Shown: piece after piece, positions 1 through 8,845 of the stretch
Layout: every line of letters begins with the position of its first letter
Position numbering within the stretch: the first letter of the stretch is position 1
NCBI GenBank assembly: GCA_937127165.1
Contig: CAKZLR010000051.1
Span: 1-53,473 of the forward strand
Direction: 5' to 3'
Source: an uncultured Candidatus Peregrinibacteria bacterium
GTDB lineage: Bacteria > Patescibacteriota > JACMRA01
DNA length: 53,473 bases
Program-made: the position numbers and the translations under genes
The notes under the pieces: model-generated
The model's input: only the letters and a program-made list of their open reading frames with translations
Told to the model about the DNA's origin: nothing
Database searches by the model: none

Positions 1-165
1 GTTGTCATAACTTTCCCTCTGCACTCCCCTCTTATAGAAAAAATTGTCTTAGTTTCGCCTTTGCGAAGAGCTAGAAGAAGCAAGCTTTACTATTTGAAGC
101 AAGTAAAAGATCCAGCTAAATCAGTTAGGACTAAACCAGTTAAAGTAAAGTCCTTGGCAGTTTAG
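1..165 (+). CDS. rplS: Large-subunit ribosomal protein bL19, C-terminal part
   Basis: The reading frame is open from the first base and ends in TAG. The fragment has the bL19 C-terminal signature: a TFPLHSP-like stretch, then IEKI, then RRARRSKLYYLK close to the end. bL19 sits at the interface of the 50S and 30S subunits. About 54 codons are present and the 5' half lies outside the window. After the conserved YYLK motif comes a short basic tail (about 20 residues) that varies between species. A small membrane-protein gene starts 22 bases downstream and rpsU follows, so this may be the end of a translation operon. Confidence 0.9.
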   Translation, partial: VVITFPLHSPLIEKIVLVSPLRRARRSKLYYLKQVKDPAKSVRTKPVKVKSLAV

Positions 166-186
166 AGTAAAATTTAAATTAGTTAT

Positions 187-549
187 ATGAACCTAATACC
201 TTACACTTATTTTATTTACGTTAATTGGTTGCTTTTTTTAGGTCTACTCATGTCAACTTGGGTGATTTCACCCTCTTCTATTGAGATTAATGTGTTCATA
301 ACTATTTGTTCTATTATAGTTCTGCTTGTTTTAATTTTCTCTAAGAGAAAGGATTTTCCTAAATGGCACAAAATCCCCACTAGGATAGTTCAGCTAGTTG
401 TATTTGTGGTGTCGATTATGGTGTCTTTTTCTCATTACTTTTTCAATGTTGACAATAACAATTTAATTTTGGTACTTTTGATATTACCAGTGATTTCTTT
501 GTTTTCTCTTATTATTCTTAATAACGAAGAGGATATCAATAAAAATTAA
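187..549 (+). CDS. Small four-helix membrane protein, unknown function
   Basis: This 120-residue protein is mostly hydrophobic. Membrane segments are visible at about residues 5-27, 33-52, 66-86 and 92-112. Short charged stretches (SKRKDF near 53 and NNEEDINKN at the end) lie between or after them. I do not recognise a family. It lies between rplS and rpsU on the same strand and starts 22 bases after the rplS stop, so it is probably co-transcribed with them. The ATG at 187 is preceded only by AT-rich sequence without a Shine-Dalgarno element, as elsewhere in the window. Its integrity and position support a real gene; its role is unknown. Confidence 0.65.
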   Translation: MNLIPYTYFIYVNWLLFLGLLMSTWVISPSSIEINVFITICSIIVLLVLIFSKRKDFPKWHKIPTRIVQLVVFVVSIMVSFSHYFFNVDNNNLILVLLILPVISLFSLIILNNEEDINKN

Positions 550-592
550 AAATTTTAATTCTTAATTTTAAAAGTTATTAAACTTAAGTGTT

Positions 593-805
593 ATGATAAA
601 AGTTAAAAGAATCGAAGGTGATACTGATGTCAAATTGGTAGCTAGGTTTGTGAAAAGAGTCAAGCTTTCCAATCTTGTGGCTAGAAAAAGAAAAACTAGG
701 TATTTGGTAAAGTCACCTTCCAAACTTCAAAAGAAACGAAAAGCTATTCGTCGAAGTAGTTATCAAGCTATGGAGGAATTTCTAATCAGAACAGGTAAAA
801 AGTAA
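593..805 (+). CDS. rpsU: Small-subunit ribosomal protein bS21
   Basis: This basic 70-residue protein has the bS21 layout. A short beta start (MIKVKRIEG) is followed by a helix holding the RFVKRVKLSNL motif, the RKRKTRYLVKSPSKLQKKRKA stretch typical of the family, and a second helix to the end. bS21 binds the 30S platform near the 3' end of 16S rRNA, beside bS6 and bS18. It is slightly long at the C terminus compared with the E. coli protein. The start ATG has no Shine-Dalgarno sequence upstream. In Flavobacteriia, bS21 with bS18 and bS6 hides the anti-Shine-Dalgarno; that is relevant here because bS6 and bS18 are fused in this genome (20473-21072). Confidence 0.85.
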   Translation: MIKVKRIEGDTDVKLVARFVKRVKLSNLVARKRKTRYLVKSPSKLQKKRKAIRRSSYQAMEEFLIRTGKK

Positions 806-902
806 AAACTAGTTGAGTTTTCCCATGGTTTTTATCACCTTCTTTGTAAGTTTATTTTATAAGATTATTTTATAAAAACATAAATAATGATTTAAGCTAG
901 TA

Positions 903-2189
903 GTGTCCAGAGATCCATATTTAGTGGCAACAGATATCGGCTCTAACTCTATAAAATTGGCCGTTGCGAAGAGCAGTCTTGACGATCAAGATAAGGTTCA
1001 AATACTAGCTTTGGTGGAAAAACCATCTTCGGGTATAAAAAAAGGTATAATAACCAGCATGACCGAGGCTACAGAGTCTTTAATTGATGTTGTAGCCCAG
1101 GCTGAAAGCATTGTTGGTCTGCCTATTAGAAAAGCTGTTTTTGGAATTAGCGGAACAAGTGTTAGTTTTGTTAATTCGGAGGGTTTGGCAGTAATTTCTA
1201 GACCAGATAACGAAATTCAAGAAGAGGATGTCGAAAGAGTTGTACAAGATAGTCTAACGAAAGCTTTTGGTGTGGGTAATAGCGAGATAATTCACATTAT
1301 TCCAAAGGCCTTTAAGGTGGATAATCAAAGTGGAATTAGGTATCCAGTAGGAATGCTTGGCAACAAACTAGAAGCTAAGACTTTGATTATCAGTGTGGAA
1401 ACTAGTTTTTTAAGGAATTTTACTAAAGTAATTACTCAAGCTGGTATTGATATTTCTGATCAAATTTTTACTCCACTAGCCAGTAGCAATTTTTTGTTCT
1501 CTACTCGTCAAAAAAAATCCGGGACTTTGCTAGTTGATATTGGTTATGCTTCGACTTCTTACATTTTATGGGAAAATGAAGAGATTTATGCTAGTGGTGT
1601 AATTCCAGTAGGGAGCGAGCATATTACTGCAGATTTAGCTGTTGGTTTGCAGACTACTATAGAAATGGCAGAAGAAATCAAAAAGCAACATTTAGATCTT
1701 AGTGATAATGTTTCTGACGATGTAGAAGAAATAGAAATGTATAATCCAGATCTGCAAATTAACGAGACTTTTAAGTTAGAAGAAATTAGAGATTTTGCTA
1801 GAGCTAGAGTAGAAGAGATTTTTATTTATATCAATCGAGAGTTACAAAAAATTGGCAAAAAAGGCAAGCTACCGGGTGGGGTGATTTTGATTGGCGGAGG
1901 ATCAGCTTTAAAAGGGATTGAAGACGTGGCCAGATATGTTTTAAAATTAGCTATTTTTAAATACCAGTTTGATCCTAAAAAAATTGAATTTTTACCTGAT
2001 TATAATGGCGACCCTTCTTTTATAAATTGTATTGCTTTAGCAGCTTATTATCTTTTTCATTCTGAAGAAATTAATTACAGTAAAGCTAGCAAAAACGCAT
2101 TTACAGCTAGAATTAGCCAAAGTAACACAAATTCAGATATTGGTTCTGTTTTTGGTACATGGCTTAAAAAACTTTGGCCTTTTAGTTAG
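903..2189 (+). CDS. ftsA: Cell-division actin-like ATPase FtsA
   Basis: FtsA tethers FtsZ to the membrane and recruits the divisome. The 428-residue protein has the actin-family nucleotide sites: phosphate-1 loop DIGSNSIKLAV near residue 12, phosphate-2 loop LLVDIGYAST near 205, and the adenosine motif GVILIGGGSALKG near 325. The insertion typical of FtsA domain 1C lies at about residues 85-165. The last residues (FGTWLKKLWPFS) form the amphipathic membrane-targeting helix. Length is normal for the family. The start is GTG at 903 with no Shine-Dalgarno sequence. Unusually, ftsZ does not follow; the next gene is the glutaminase gatD after a 306-base gap. No ftsZ is visible elsewhere in the window. 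Confidence 0.93.
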   Translation: MSRDPYLVATDIGSNSIKLAVAKSSLDDQDKVQILALVEKPSSGIKKGIITSMTEATESLIDVVAQAESIVGLPIRKAVFGISGTSVSFVNSEGLAVISRPDNEIQEEDVERVVQDSLTKAFGVGNSEIIHIIPKAFKVDNQSGIRYPVGMLGNKLEAKTLIISVETSFLRNFTKVITQAGIDISDQIFTPLASSNFLFSTRQKKSGTLLVDIGYASTSYILWENEEIYASGVIPVGSEHITADLAVGLQTTIEMAEEIKKQHLDLSDNVSDDVEEIEMYNPDLQINETFKLEEIRDFARARVEEIFIYINRELQKIGKKGKLPGGVILIGGGSALKGIEDVARYVLKLAIFKYQFDPKKIEFLPDYNGDPSFINCIALAAYYLFHSEEINYSKASKNAFTARISQSNTNSDIGSVFGTWLKKLWPFS

Positions 2190-2495
2190 AACTGAATTTT
2201 TAGTAGATTAAAAAAATTACCTTTGAAAATGTAGTTTGCTTGAGTGTGAATAAATGAATGTTGTGTACCAACTATCTTTTTTGATTCATAGAAAAACCTT
2301 AAATTCACCTTGATTTTGATAATAAAACTATCTAAATCTTTGGATAGGATGTCTTAAACAGGGCTCAAAATTTCATCTTTTATCTTTTTAACTTAGAATT
2401 AAAAATCGATTTTTTTTGATTAGACAAAATATTTTTTACTACTTGACTATACTGATTGGGTTAAACATTTTTTGAGAATTGCTAAACATTGCAAT
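2190..2495. other. Gene-free AT-rich gap between ftsA and gatD
   Basis: I see no coding frame, tRNA or strong hairpin here. A TTGACT box at about 2443 may belong to a promoter for the next gene, but no good -10 sits at the right distance. Confidence 0.5.
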
Positions 2496-3332
2496 ATGTC
2501 CCTATTTTTTATCACTCATCTTTACCCTAAGCACATGTCTATCTATGGAGATATGGGTAATATTTTAGCTATACAATACAGATTAAAAAAGATGGGTGTT
2601 AGGTATGTATACCAAACAGTAGACATTGGGGAACCTCTACCGGAGCAAACGGATTTTTATTTTATCGGTGGGGGACAAGACAATGAACAGTATTTAATTT
2701 TTCGAGACTTACTAACTAAAAAACAAAAGTTAGTTGAAGATATTAAAAATAATGTTGGGTTATTATCAATTTGTGGAGGTTATCAATTATTAGGTAAATC
2801 GTTTGTAACAGGTGACGGTAGGCAAATTGTAGGTATTGGTATTTTTCCCGTAGTTACTAGATCACCCGATAATGCAGTAAAGTCTAGATGTATTGGTAAC
2901 ATTGTAACTGAGTGTTTAATTCCTGAATTAAAGGGTTACAGACTGGTAGGTTTTGAAAATCACGGCGGTCAGACTTTTTTTGATCCTGATATTGCCTCTA
3001 ATTGGTCAAAAACTGTCGATGGGGCTAATTGTATAGAAAATTCAGATGATATTGACGGATCTGTTTGTGATCATCTAGGTTTGTCAAAAGCTCAACCATT
3101 GGGTATAACTTTGTCGGGATTTGGTAACAACTCGACTCAAAAACTGGAGGGGTGTGTGGTCAATAGAGCCGTGGGAACTTATCTACACGGTTCCTGTTTG
3201 CCTAAAAATCCCAAACTGGCAGATTGGTTTATTTTGCCAAGGTTAAACCTAAAAAACATCAAACCAAGGGGTTTTCCAGACGACACACTAGCCAATCTTG
3301 TGAGACAAAATCTTTTTGAGAGGTTTCTCTAA
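2496..3332 (+). CDS. gatD: GatD-like lipid II isoglutaminyl synthase, glutaminase subunit
   Basis: This 278-residue class I glutamine amidotransferase of the CobB/CobQ type resembles GatD. GatD supplies ammonia to MurT to amidate the stem-peptide glutamate of lipid II. Visible motifs are THLYPKHMSIYGDMGN at the N terminus, FIGGGQDNEQ near 57-65, the nucleophile elbow SICGGYQLLG with Cys93, and the late GTYLHGSCLPKNP motif with the catalytic His. I chose the ATG at 2496, where the family's N terminus begins, over a TTG eight codons earlier. The usual MurT partner is not adjacent and I do not see it in the window. It could act with a MurT encoded elsewhere. Confidence 0.8.
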   Translation: MSLFFITHLYPKHMSIYGDMGNILAIQYRLKKMGVRYVYQTVDIGEPLPEQTDFYFIGGGQDNEQYLIFRDLLTKKQKLVEDIKNNVGLLSICGGYQLLGKSFVTGDGRQIVGIGIFPVVTRSPDNAVKSRCIGNIVTECLIPELKGYRLVGFENHGGQTFFDPDIASNWSKTVDGANCIENSDDIDGSVCDHLGLSKAQPLGITLSGFGNNSTQKLEGCVVNRAVGTYLHGSCLPKNPKLADWFILPRLNLKNIKPRGFPDDTLANLVRQNLFERFL

Positions 3333-3470
3333 ATCTAAAAACCTAATTCATAATTAAGGGAGATTTGTTCTGCCGGGCTATCTCTTACTTTCTCTAAAAG
3401 CTAGAGATTTATCTAGTTCTTAAAAAACTCTAATTTGCAAAATTTAAGCAAATACAGTGAAGATTTAAAT

Positions 3471-5948
3471 CTAAATTTTCTCAAAATCCTCAGTCAATTT
3501 TTCTACATTGCTCTTTGTACCATAAACTAAAATTCCTAAGTATTTAATCTGTTCGGCAGTTTTTTGGAAATACTCAACACTTATTTCAGTATCGTGACTC
3601 ATAGCTTGCATTTCCTCGGTAAAGACTGTGACTAAGAGTTTTTCCTGTTCAGCTTGCCTTTTTAATCTTAGCAAATCCAGAGAATTTATCGACTTCTTAA
3701 TGACAATTGAAGGTTGGATGTTTATATCAATTTGCTCTCCGTCCTTAGTTTTAACTTTTTCTATTGTTAGTATGTTTTTTCTTTCACGTGCGATAAAGTT
3801 AGCAGTTAAGTGGGCAACTGTATTGTATTTTTGCCAATCGTTCATTTTGTTTTCATCTAAAAGCACAATATGAGCCACCATTGTTCGGTTAGACTTTCTT
3901 ATCGGATTATTTTCATTACGAACATGTGGAAAAGTGACACATTCTTTAATATGCTTACCAAGCAAGAATGACAAAAATCTTTCACTAGTGCCAAAACCAG
4001 CCATTGGTGGAGTACCAAGCTCCAAGGCTTTAACATAGTCTTCATCCATAAATTGAGCTTCCTCGTCTCCAGCATCTCTGGCGGCTTGTTGTTGTTCAAA
4101 TCTACCAAATTGGTCTATTGGATCATTTAACTCACTAAAACATTTACCCAATTCGGCAGTGCCAGCTACAATTTGCCATCTTTCGGTCAAATCCGGTCTG
4201 GGTGGGTGCCTTTTAGCTAATGGCTCTAACTCAACCGGAACTAAAGCCAGAAAAATGGGATTTTGAATATATGGTCTAGCTACTTTTTTGTAAATTTTAT
4301 CCATAACACCAGATATTGCTGTACCCGGTTCGATTTCTACCTCGTTATCTTTAGCAATTTGCAACAATTCCTCCAAAGATTTACCTTCAAAATCGACTTT
4401 ACCTTGAGAATAAAATCTGATAGCTTCGAAATATGGGATAATCGGCCAACCAAAGATATTAGCCTCTTCCGGTTTTAGCTCGATTTTAGACTTATTTTTT
4501 TTATCAGAAATATCTGGTTCCCAGACTTTATCTACAGTTGCTAGTCCCCAACCGTTTTTTAAGGCAGTTTCTAGGCTACACCATTCACCCCAGTTAATTT
4601 GGTGGCCATAATAATCTGTTTGGATCATTTCACCTAAAATTTCTTGGACAATTCTTTGATAAATCCGTTTAACCAATTTCATACCATCCGTATAGTCGGC
4701 ATATGCCCAATACCACTCAATCTGAGTATATTCTTGTAAGTGTTGGGGACTGGAGCCCTCGTTACGGAAGATACGACCAATTTCAAAAACTTTTTCAAAA
4801 CCTCCAGCAATCAATTTTTTGAGAGGTAATTCAAGTGAAATTCTAAGATAAACTTCCTGGTCTAATTCATTGTAAAAAGTAGTGAAGGGCCTAGCTTCAG
4901 CTCCACCTGGAATGTGTTCAAAAACTGGGCACTCAACTTCTAAGAAACCTTCTTTTTCCATTTCTTCTCGCCAAATTGACCAATATTTTTGTTTTAACCT
5001 TACCAAATCTCGTACTGACAAACCATTTGGATCTTTGGTGTTCATCTTAAAATCCACTACACGGTTGGTGTATCTTTCTTCAAAATTCTCATAATCTAGT
5101 TTTTCTGGCAGTGGTCGTAGACATTTAGTCAAAATGATAAAAGATTCAACAAACAAACTAGGTTCACCTCGCTGTGATTTGTCTAAATAACCACTAGCTT
5201 GAATATAGTCACCTTCATCGATTAGGGTTTTTAGGTCTTCAAAAGTCAAGGAATTTTGTAAAATCTTGTTAAGTTTTTTTTCTATTAAGTTGGGTCTGTT
5301 ATCAATTACATCTTTTTTAAAGATAAACTGAAAACCTTCTGGTAAACTTTCATCTTCTATGGTAGCAAAACCAATTTTACCGCTCAGTCTTTTAGATTTG
5401 ATTCTACCAGCTAGAACTACCCTTTGGTTTGGTTTTAAACTTATTTGCAATTCAGTCTCGTCTTGCGGATTTTTGTTTTTAAGTCCGAAAAAAGTATTCA
5501 AGTACTCTTCTCTAGTTTCCATAGAAACTTTGAGCAGGTTGGGGAAAAATTTTCTTACTTCGTTTAACTCACTCTCATCAAAATCTAAGATATCTCCAAT
5601 TTCTTCATCTTCTAGGTCTAAATCGACATCTTTAGACATCTGTCTAAGAAATAACCTTTTTTCTTGTTTTTCTATCAAACTACTAGGAAACAAGGCTTGA
5701 TCCAAAAAATGATACTGCATTTCCGGTTCGGGAAACTCGTTTATAAAATTATTCAAATCGTAATCATGAACAAAATTAAACCAAAAACTAACAAAACCTA
5801 AAGTAAAATCTCGCCGACTTTTGACTGCAAAAGGCTCGTGTCCTTTGGCTCGCAGTTTTTCCATTTTTTGGATTCGTAAACTTCTTTGAGAGTCAATTGA
5901 GGATAGTGAAATATTTTGACTGCCGCTTGAAGTACTTTTTTTTGACAT
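3471..5948 (-). CDS. lysS: Lysyl-tRNA synthetase (class II) with N-terminal insert and C-terminal DUF2000 domain
   Basis: This enzyme charges tRNA-Lys. At 825 residues it is far longer than the usual about 500. Residues 20-45 match the start of bacterial LysRS (RIQKMEKLRAKGHEPF). An acidic insert of about 115 residues follows (about 50-165), then the OB-fold anticodon domain from about 170. The class II core has motif 2 (FEIGRIFRNEGSSPQHLQEYTQIEW) and motif 3 (MAGFGTSERFLSFLLG). Residues about 689-825 form an extra domain matching DUF2000: a VAHIVLLDE strand, an NTVAHLTANF helix and a late YLGILVYGTKSNVEKLT stretch. DUF2000 is, from memory, related in fold to peptidyl-tRNA hydrolase 2. The frame is uninterrupted, so the fusion looks genuine. 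No Shine-Dalgarno precedes the ATG. Confidence 0.92.
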   Translation of the reverse strand: MSKKSTSSGSQNISLSSIDSQRSLRIQKMEKLRAKGHEPFAVKSRRDFTLGFVSFWFNFVHDYDLNNFINEFPEPEMQYHFLDQALFPSSLIEKQEKRLFLRQMSKDVDLDLEDEEIGDILDFDESELNEVRKFFPNLLKVSMETREEYLNTFFGLKNKNPQDETELQISLKPNQRVVLAGRIKSKRLSGKIGFATIEDESLPEGFQFIFKKDVIDNRPNLIEKKLNKILQNSLTFEDLKTLIDEGDYIQASGYLDKSQRGEPSLFVESFIILTKCLRPLPEKLDYENFEERYTNRVVDFKMNTKDPNGLSVRDLVRLKQKYWSIWREEMEKEGFLEVECPVFEHIPGGAEARPFTTFYNELDQEVYLRISLELPLKKLIAGGFEKVFEIGRIFRNEGSSPQHLQEYTQIEWYWAYADYTDGMKLVKRIYQRIVQEILGEMIQTDYYGHQINWGEWCSLETALKNGWGLATVDKVWEPDISDKKNKSKIELKPEEANIFGWPIIPYFEAIRFYSQGKVDFEGKSLEELLQIAKDNEVEIEPGTAISGVMDKIYKKVARPYIQNPIFLALVPVELEPLAKRHPPRPDLTERWQIVAGTAELGKCFSELNDPIDQFGRFEQQQAARDAGDEEAQFMDEDYVKALELGTPPMAGFGTSERFLSFLLGKHIKECVTFPHVRNENNPIRKSNRTMVAHIVLLDENKMNDWQKYNTVAHLTANFIARERKNILTIEKVKTKDGEQIDINIQPSIVIKKSINSLDLLRLKRQAEQEKLLVTVFTEEMQAMSHDTEISVEYFQKTAEQIKYLGILVYGTKSNVEKLTEDFEKI

Positions 5949-6136
5949 ACAAAATGTGTTTAGTCATAATCAACTTGGATTGTCAAATCCAATATTAAGT
6001 AGATTTGTTTGATGTTTTACTAAAAGTTTAAGTTTGTATAATTGCTAATCTTTGTCTGATAGGAGTTAAACCTTCTTATGGGTAGAAACTCTATTGTTCT
6101 TAAATTGTTCAATAAACTTACAAAAGAAAACCAAAT

Positions 6137-7450
6137 TTAGGTGGATTGTGCTTGTAGAGCTGTGTTTATTTCTTTGACTATTCTTACAGCATCTTCATTG
6201 TTTACATGAATATGAGTTGGCAGATTAATCACTCTTTTTTGTAAAAGTCTTTTGGCTGTTGGCAAGTCTTCCAGACGACAGTTAAACTTTGATAAATCAG
6301 TTTCTTTGTTAGCGAACAGATTTTGATACCAGATTCCTAAAAAAATACCCTCTTTCTTACAACGAGACAAAATTGAGTTATATAGGCTTGTATAATCTTC
6401 TTGGTCTTTTAACCACTCTAAATTAACAGGAAACCTTAGGTAACTAGCTTGTGGGTAGTATTTTAAATTTAACTCATCCGAGTAGATTTTGGCTATTTTT
6501 TTCCTATGTATTCTAAATTTCTCAAACTTTTTTAGTTGATTGAGGAGTAAAAAAGCCAACTTGTCGGAATATTTTTGACCAAAAAATTTGTCTGTTCCTA
6601 ACATTTCTTCATATGAATAAATATCCGGCACTATTTTTAATTTCATGATTAAAGACAATACTATTTTACCAACCCAAAAATGATATAAAGGTAGTATAAA
6701 TCCTGAGATTATCGTAAAAACCAAACTTTTAAGTTCCTTTTCGGGTTCCAAAGGTGGAAGTTTTTGATATTCTTGATTTAATCTTCGTTGCCATTCTGAG
6801 TTAGGTTTATTGATAATGACAGCTCCACCGAAAATTGAGGAAACTATTTTGTCGCGGCCAAAACTAAACATACTGGTTTCGCCCCAACTACCAGCCGGTT
6901 TACCGGCAAAAGTAGATCCTAAAGAGTGAGCACAGTCTTCAATTAAGACAATTTTATGTTGGTTACAAATTTGCTTGACTCTGTGCATATCAACCATTAT
7001 TCCAAAAGTGTGTTGCACAATCCAGGCTTTGGTTTGTGGAGTTATTTTGTCTTCTATTTTATCTAAATCAAAGTTAAAAGTTTGCGGTTCAATATCACAG
7101 ACTACTGGTTGATATCCTGCTTGAAGTACTGCATTTGGCACCACCACACACGAAAAACCTTGTATTAAAACTTGACTATTTTTGGGCAAATTTAGACTTT
7201 TAAGTATCAAATACAAAGCCGTTCTTCCGCTGTCGGTAAGGTAGATTTGGCAAGTATCTGTTAAATTAAAAAAATTCTTGAACCATTGCTTAACTTTTTC
7301 TTGAGAGTCTACGGTAATATTTTTTTGCAGCAAAATTTTAAAAGCCAACCAAGCATCATCCAATTCGGTATTGGGGCAAATTTCTGGGTTAATAAATTTA
7401 AATCTACCAAACACGACAAAACAAAATCTATACTTAAAGCTCTTTGTCAA
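6137..7450 (-). CDS. DegT/DnrJ/EryC1/StrS-family PLP-dependent aminotransferase
   Basis: This protein (about 437 residues from the TTG at 7450) belongs to the sugar aminotransferase family, which transfers an amino group to nucleotide-linked keto sugars or related substrates. Visible are the substrate and PLP region LTDSGRTALYLILKSL near 90, QVLIQGFSCVVVPNAV near 115, VVCDIEPQTFNFD near 140, the PLP-stacking and Asp motif IVLIEDCAHSLGSTF near 190, and the Schiff-base lysine in FSFGRDKIVSS near 216. The start is uncertain: the TTG gives a weak leader and a GTG about 12 codons inside is an alternative. No other sugar-nucleotide genes adjoin it. A degenerate relative may lie at 35284-36489. Confidence 0.85.
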   Translation of the reverse strand: MTKSFKYRFCFVVFGRFKFINPEICPNTELDDAWLAFKILLQKNITVDSQEKVKQWFKNFFNLTDTCQIYLTDSGRTALYLILKSLNLPKNSQVLIQGFSCVVVPNAVLQAGYQPVVCDIEPQTFNFDLDKIEDKITPQTKAWIVQHTFGIMVDMHRVKQICNQHKIVLIEDCAHSLGSTFAGKPAGSWGETSMFSFGRDKIVSSIFGGAVIINKPNSEWQRRLNQEYQKLPPLEPEKELKSLVFTIISGFILPLYHFWVGKIVLSLIMKLKIVPDIYSYEEMLGTDKFFGQKYSDKLAFLLLNQLKKFEKFRIHRKKIAKIYSDELNLKYYPQASYLRFPVNLEWLKDQEDYTSLYNSILSRCKKEGIFLGIWYQNLFANKETDLSKFNCRLEDLPTAKRLLQKRVINLPTHIHVNNEDAVRIVKEINTALQAQST

Positions 7451-7537
7451 GACTTTTGTCTGGCTGTATTTTAAAAGATGAATGTATGAGTTGCTGTAAA
7501 CTTGGGCAAGTTACAAGAATTTATTCAGTACGCAAAT

Positions 7538-8555
7538 ATGGCTAGGATTAATATTTTTTGGTTTCGTCGTGGTTTGAGATCATTAGATAATTCTGGATTT
7601 GTAGCTGCTTATCAGCCCGTTTTTTGGTTTTACCAATATTTATTGTAGATCTGTATTTTTATGAATCTTGGGGAAGTAAGAGTTTTAAGAGTCAGATTTT
7701 TATATGAGTCTTTGCAAGATTTAGATAGGCAGTTAAAGTCTATTAGTTCCCAACTGTTCTTAATGCATGATAATTCTATGGAAGTAATACAGGAACTTTA
7801 CACGTAGCTGCGGGATAAACACCAAATAATCTTATTTTTCAATAGGGATAGACAAATTCATATGGTTTAAATAAGAATAAAGATCCGTAAATAGTTGATT
7901 TTACCGAAAAAAATCTAAATTTCTATTAGCCATAGAAAACTCTAATTTTTTATTACTAGAAGAAAATATGCCAAACACTGAACAAGATGATTTTTTTGGG
8001 AAAATGGAAGTTGGGGGAAATTGATTTTTTATTAGTTAATGTCGCTATGAAGCAATTAAAAACTGTTAGTTGGTCAAATCTTAGAATGAAGGCTGTGCGT
8101 ACTACATTTTTGACTATTAATTGATTACGCGGTTAGCTGGCATTGGGGAGCTAGACACTTGATGCAAACCTTGGTTGACGGTGATGTTGCTACAGATAGC
8201 TGGCAATGGCAAATGCATGTAGGTATAACAAACCTTTACCAAATTTTTTGAGAATTTATGACCCAGACAAAAATCTAGAAGAAGATAGTAATTATTAGTC
8301 TATAAATAGATGGTTATCTGAACTTGCTTATTTTATTCCTGAAATATACAAATTTTCCAAAAAATCTTCGAACAATAAAAATGTTGGATTTTGAGAAAAC
8401 TAAGTTACAAAACGATCAAAAAACACAAAAAACATAAGAGATAAGAAAGTTAGTCAAGTAAAGAAATAAAGATTGTCAGAACAAAATAGTAGAACTATCC
8501 AATGACTAAAGTACAAAAACAATCTCGTCAAGCTTATTATCAAGCTAAAAATTAA
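7538..8555 (+). pseudogene. phr: Decayed deoxyribodipyrimidine photolyase
   Basis: No long frame is open here, but pieces of photolyase occur in the right order across three frames. The start ATG gives MARINIFWFRRGLRSLDNSG, the classic N terminus. Next comes a piece with RVRFLYESLQDLDRQLK and HDNSMEVIQEL (7695-7808), then FFNRDRQ (about 7840). After a deletion come AMKQLKTVSWSNLRMKAVRTTFL (about 8045-8120), GARHLMQTLVDGDVATDSWQWQ (8151-8213), RWL-EL near 8310, and finally YPMTKV and AYYQAKN at 8500-8555. Between them are several stops and frameshifts, and the central region seems to be missing: about 340 codons span the remnant against 430-470 in intact enzymes. The enzyme would have used light to split pyrimidine dimers. 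Confidence 0.85.
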
Positions 8556-8845
8556 AAACATTTAGACACTTAGATGGAAAGCTTGTTTTAATTTAAAACA
8601 ATGTTTTATCTAAGTCATTTTCTCTTAAGGTAACCGAAGGCAAAACTATTTTTTTGAATCATAAAAAATTTTTTACTTACTTCTTTTCTTAAGAAATTTA
8701 TCTGATAAAAAATAAATCGTGCCTAAAGAGGTATAGACAAGATACTAATTTATCAAAGCAAAAAACGGAGCAGGAGGTTTTGTGTCGATGTTACAGTTGG
8801 ATGAAAGCATAAAAATTGCAAATTTTTACACCTAGATAACTAGGC

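Noticed and set aside
3461..3472. Perfect 12-base palindrome AGATTTAAATCT at the end of lysS
   Set aside because: A/T-dominated, overlaps the stop codon, has no T run and is expected by chance in such DNA.
5359..5700. Plus-strand frame of 113 codons inside lysS
   Set aside because: Antisense to a well-conserved gene; Ser/Leu-rich composition typical of a shadow frame.
7538..8555. Possibility that the photolyase is intact under a recoded UGA
   Set aside because: TAG and TAA stops and frameshifts are present too, and other genes use TGA as a normal stop.
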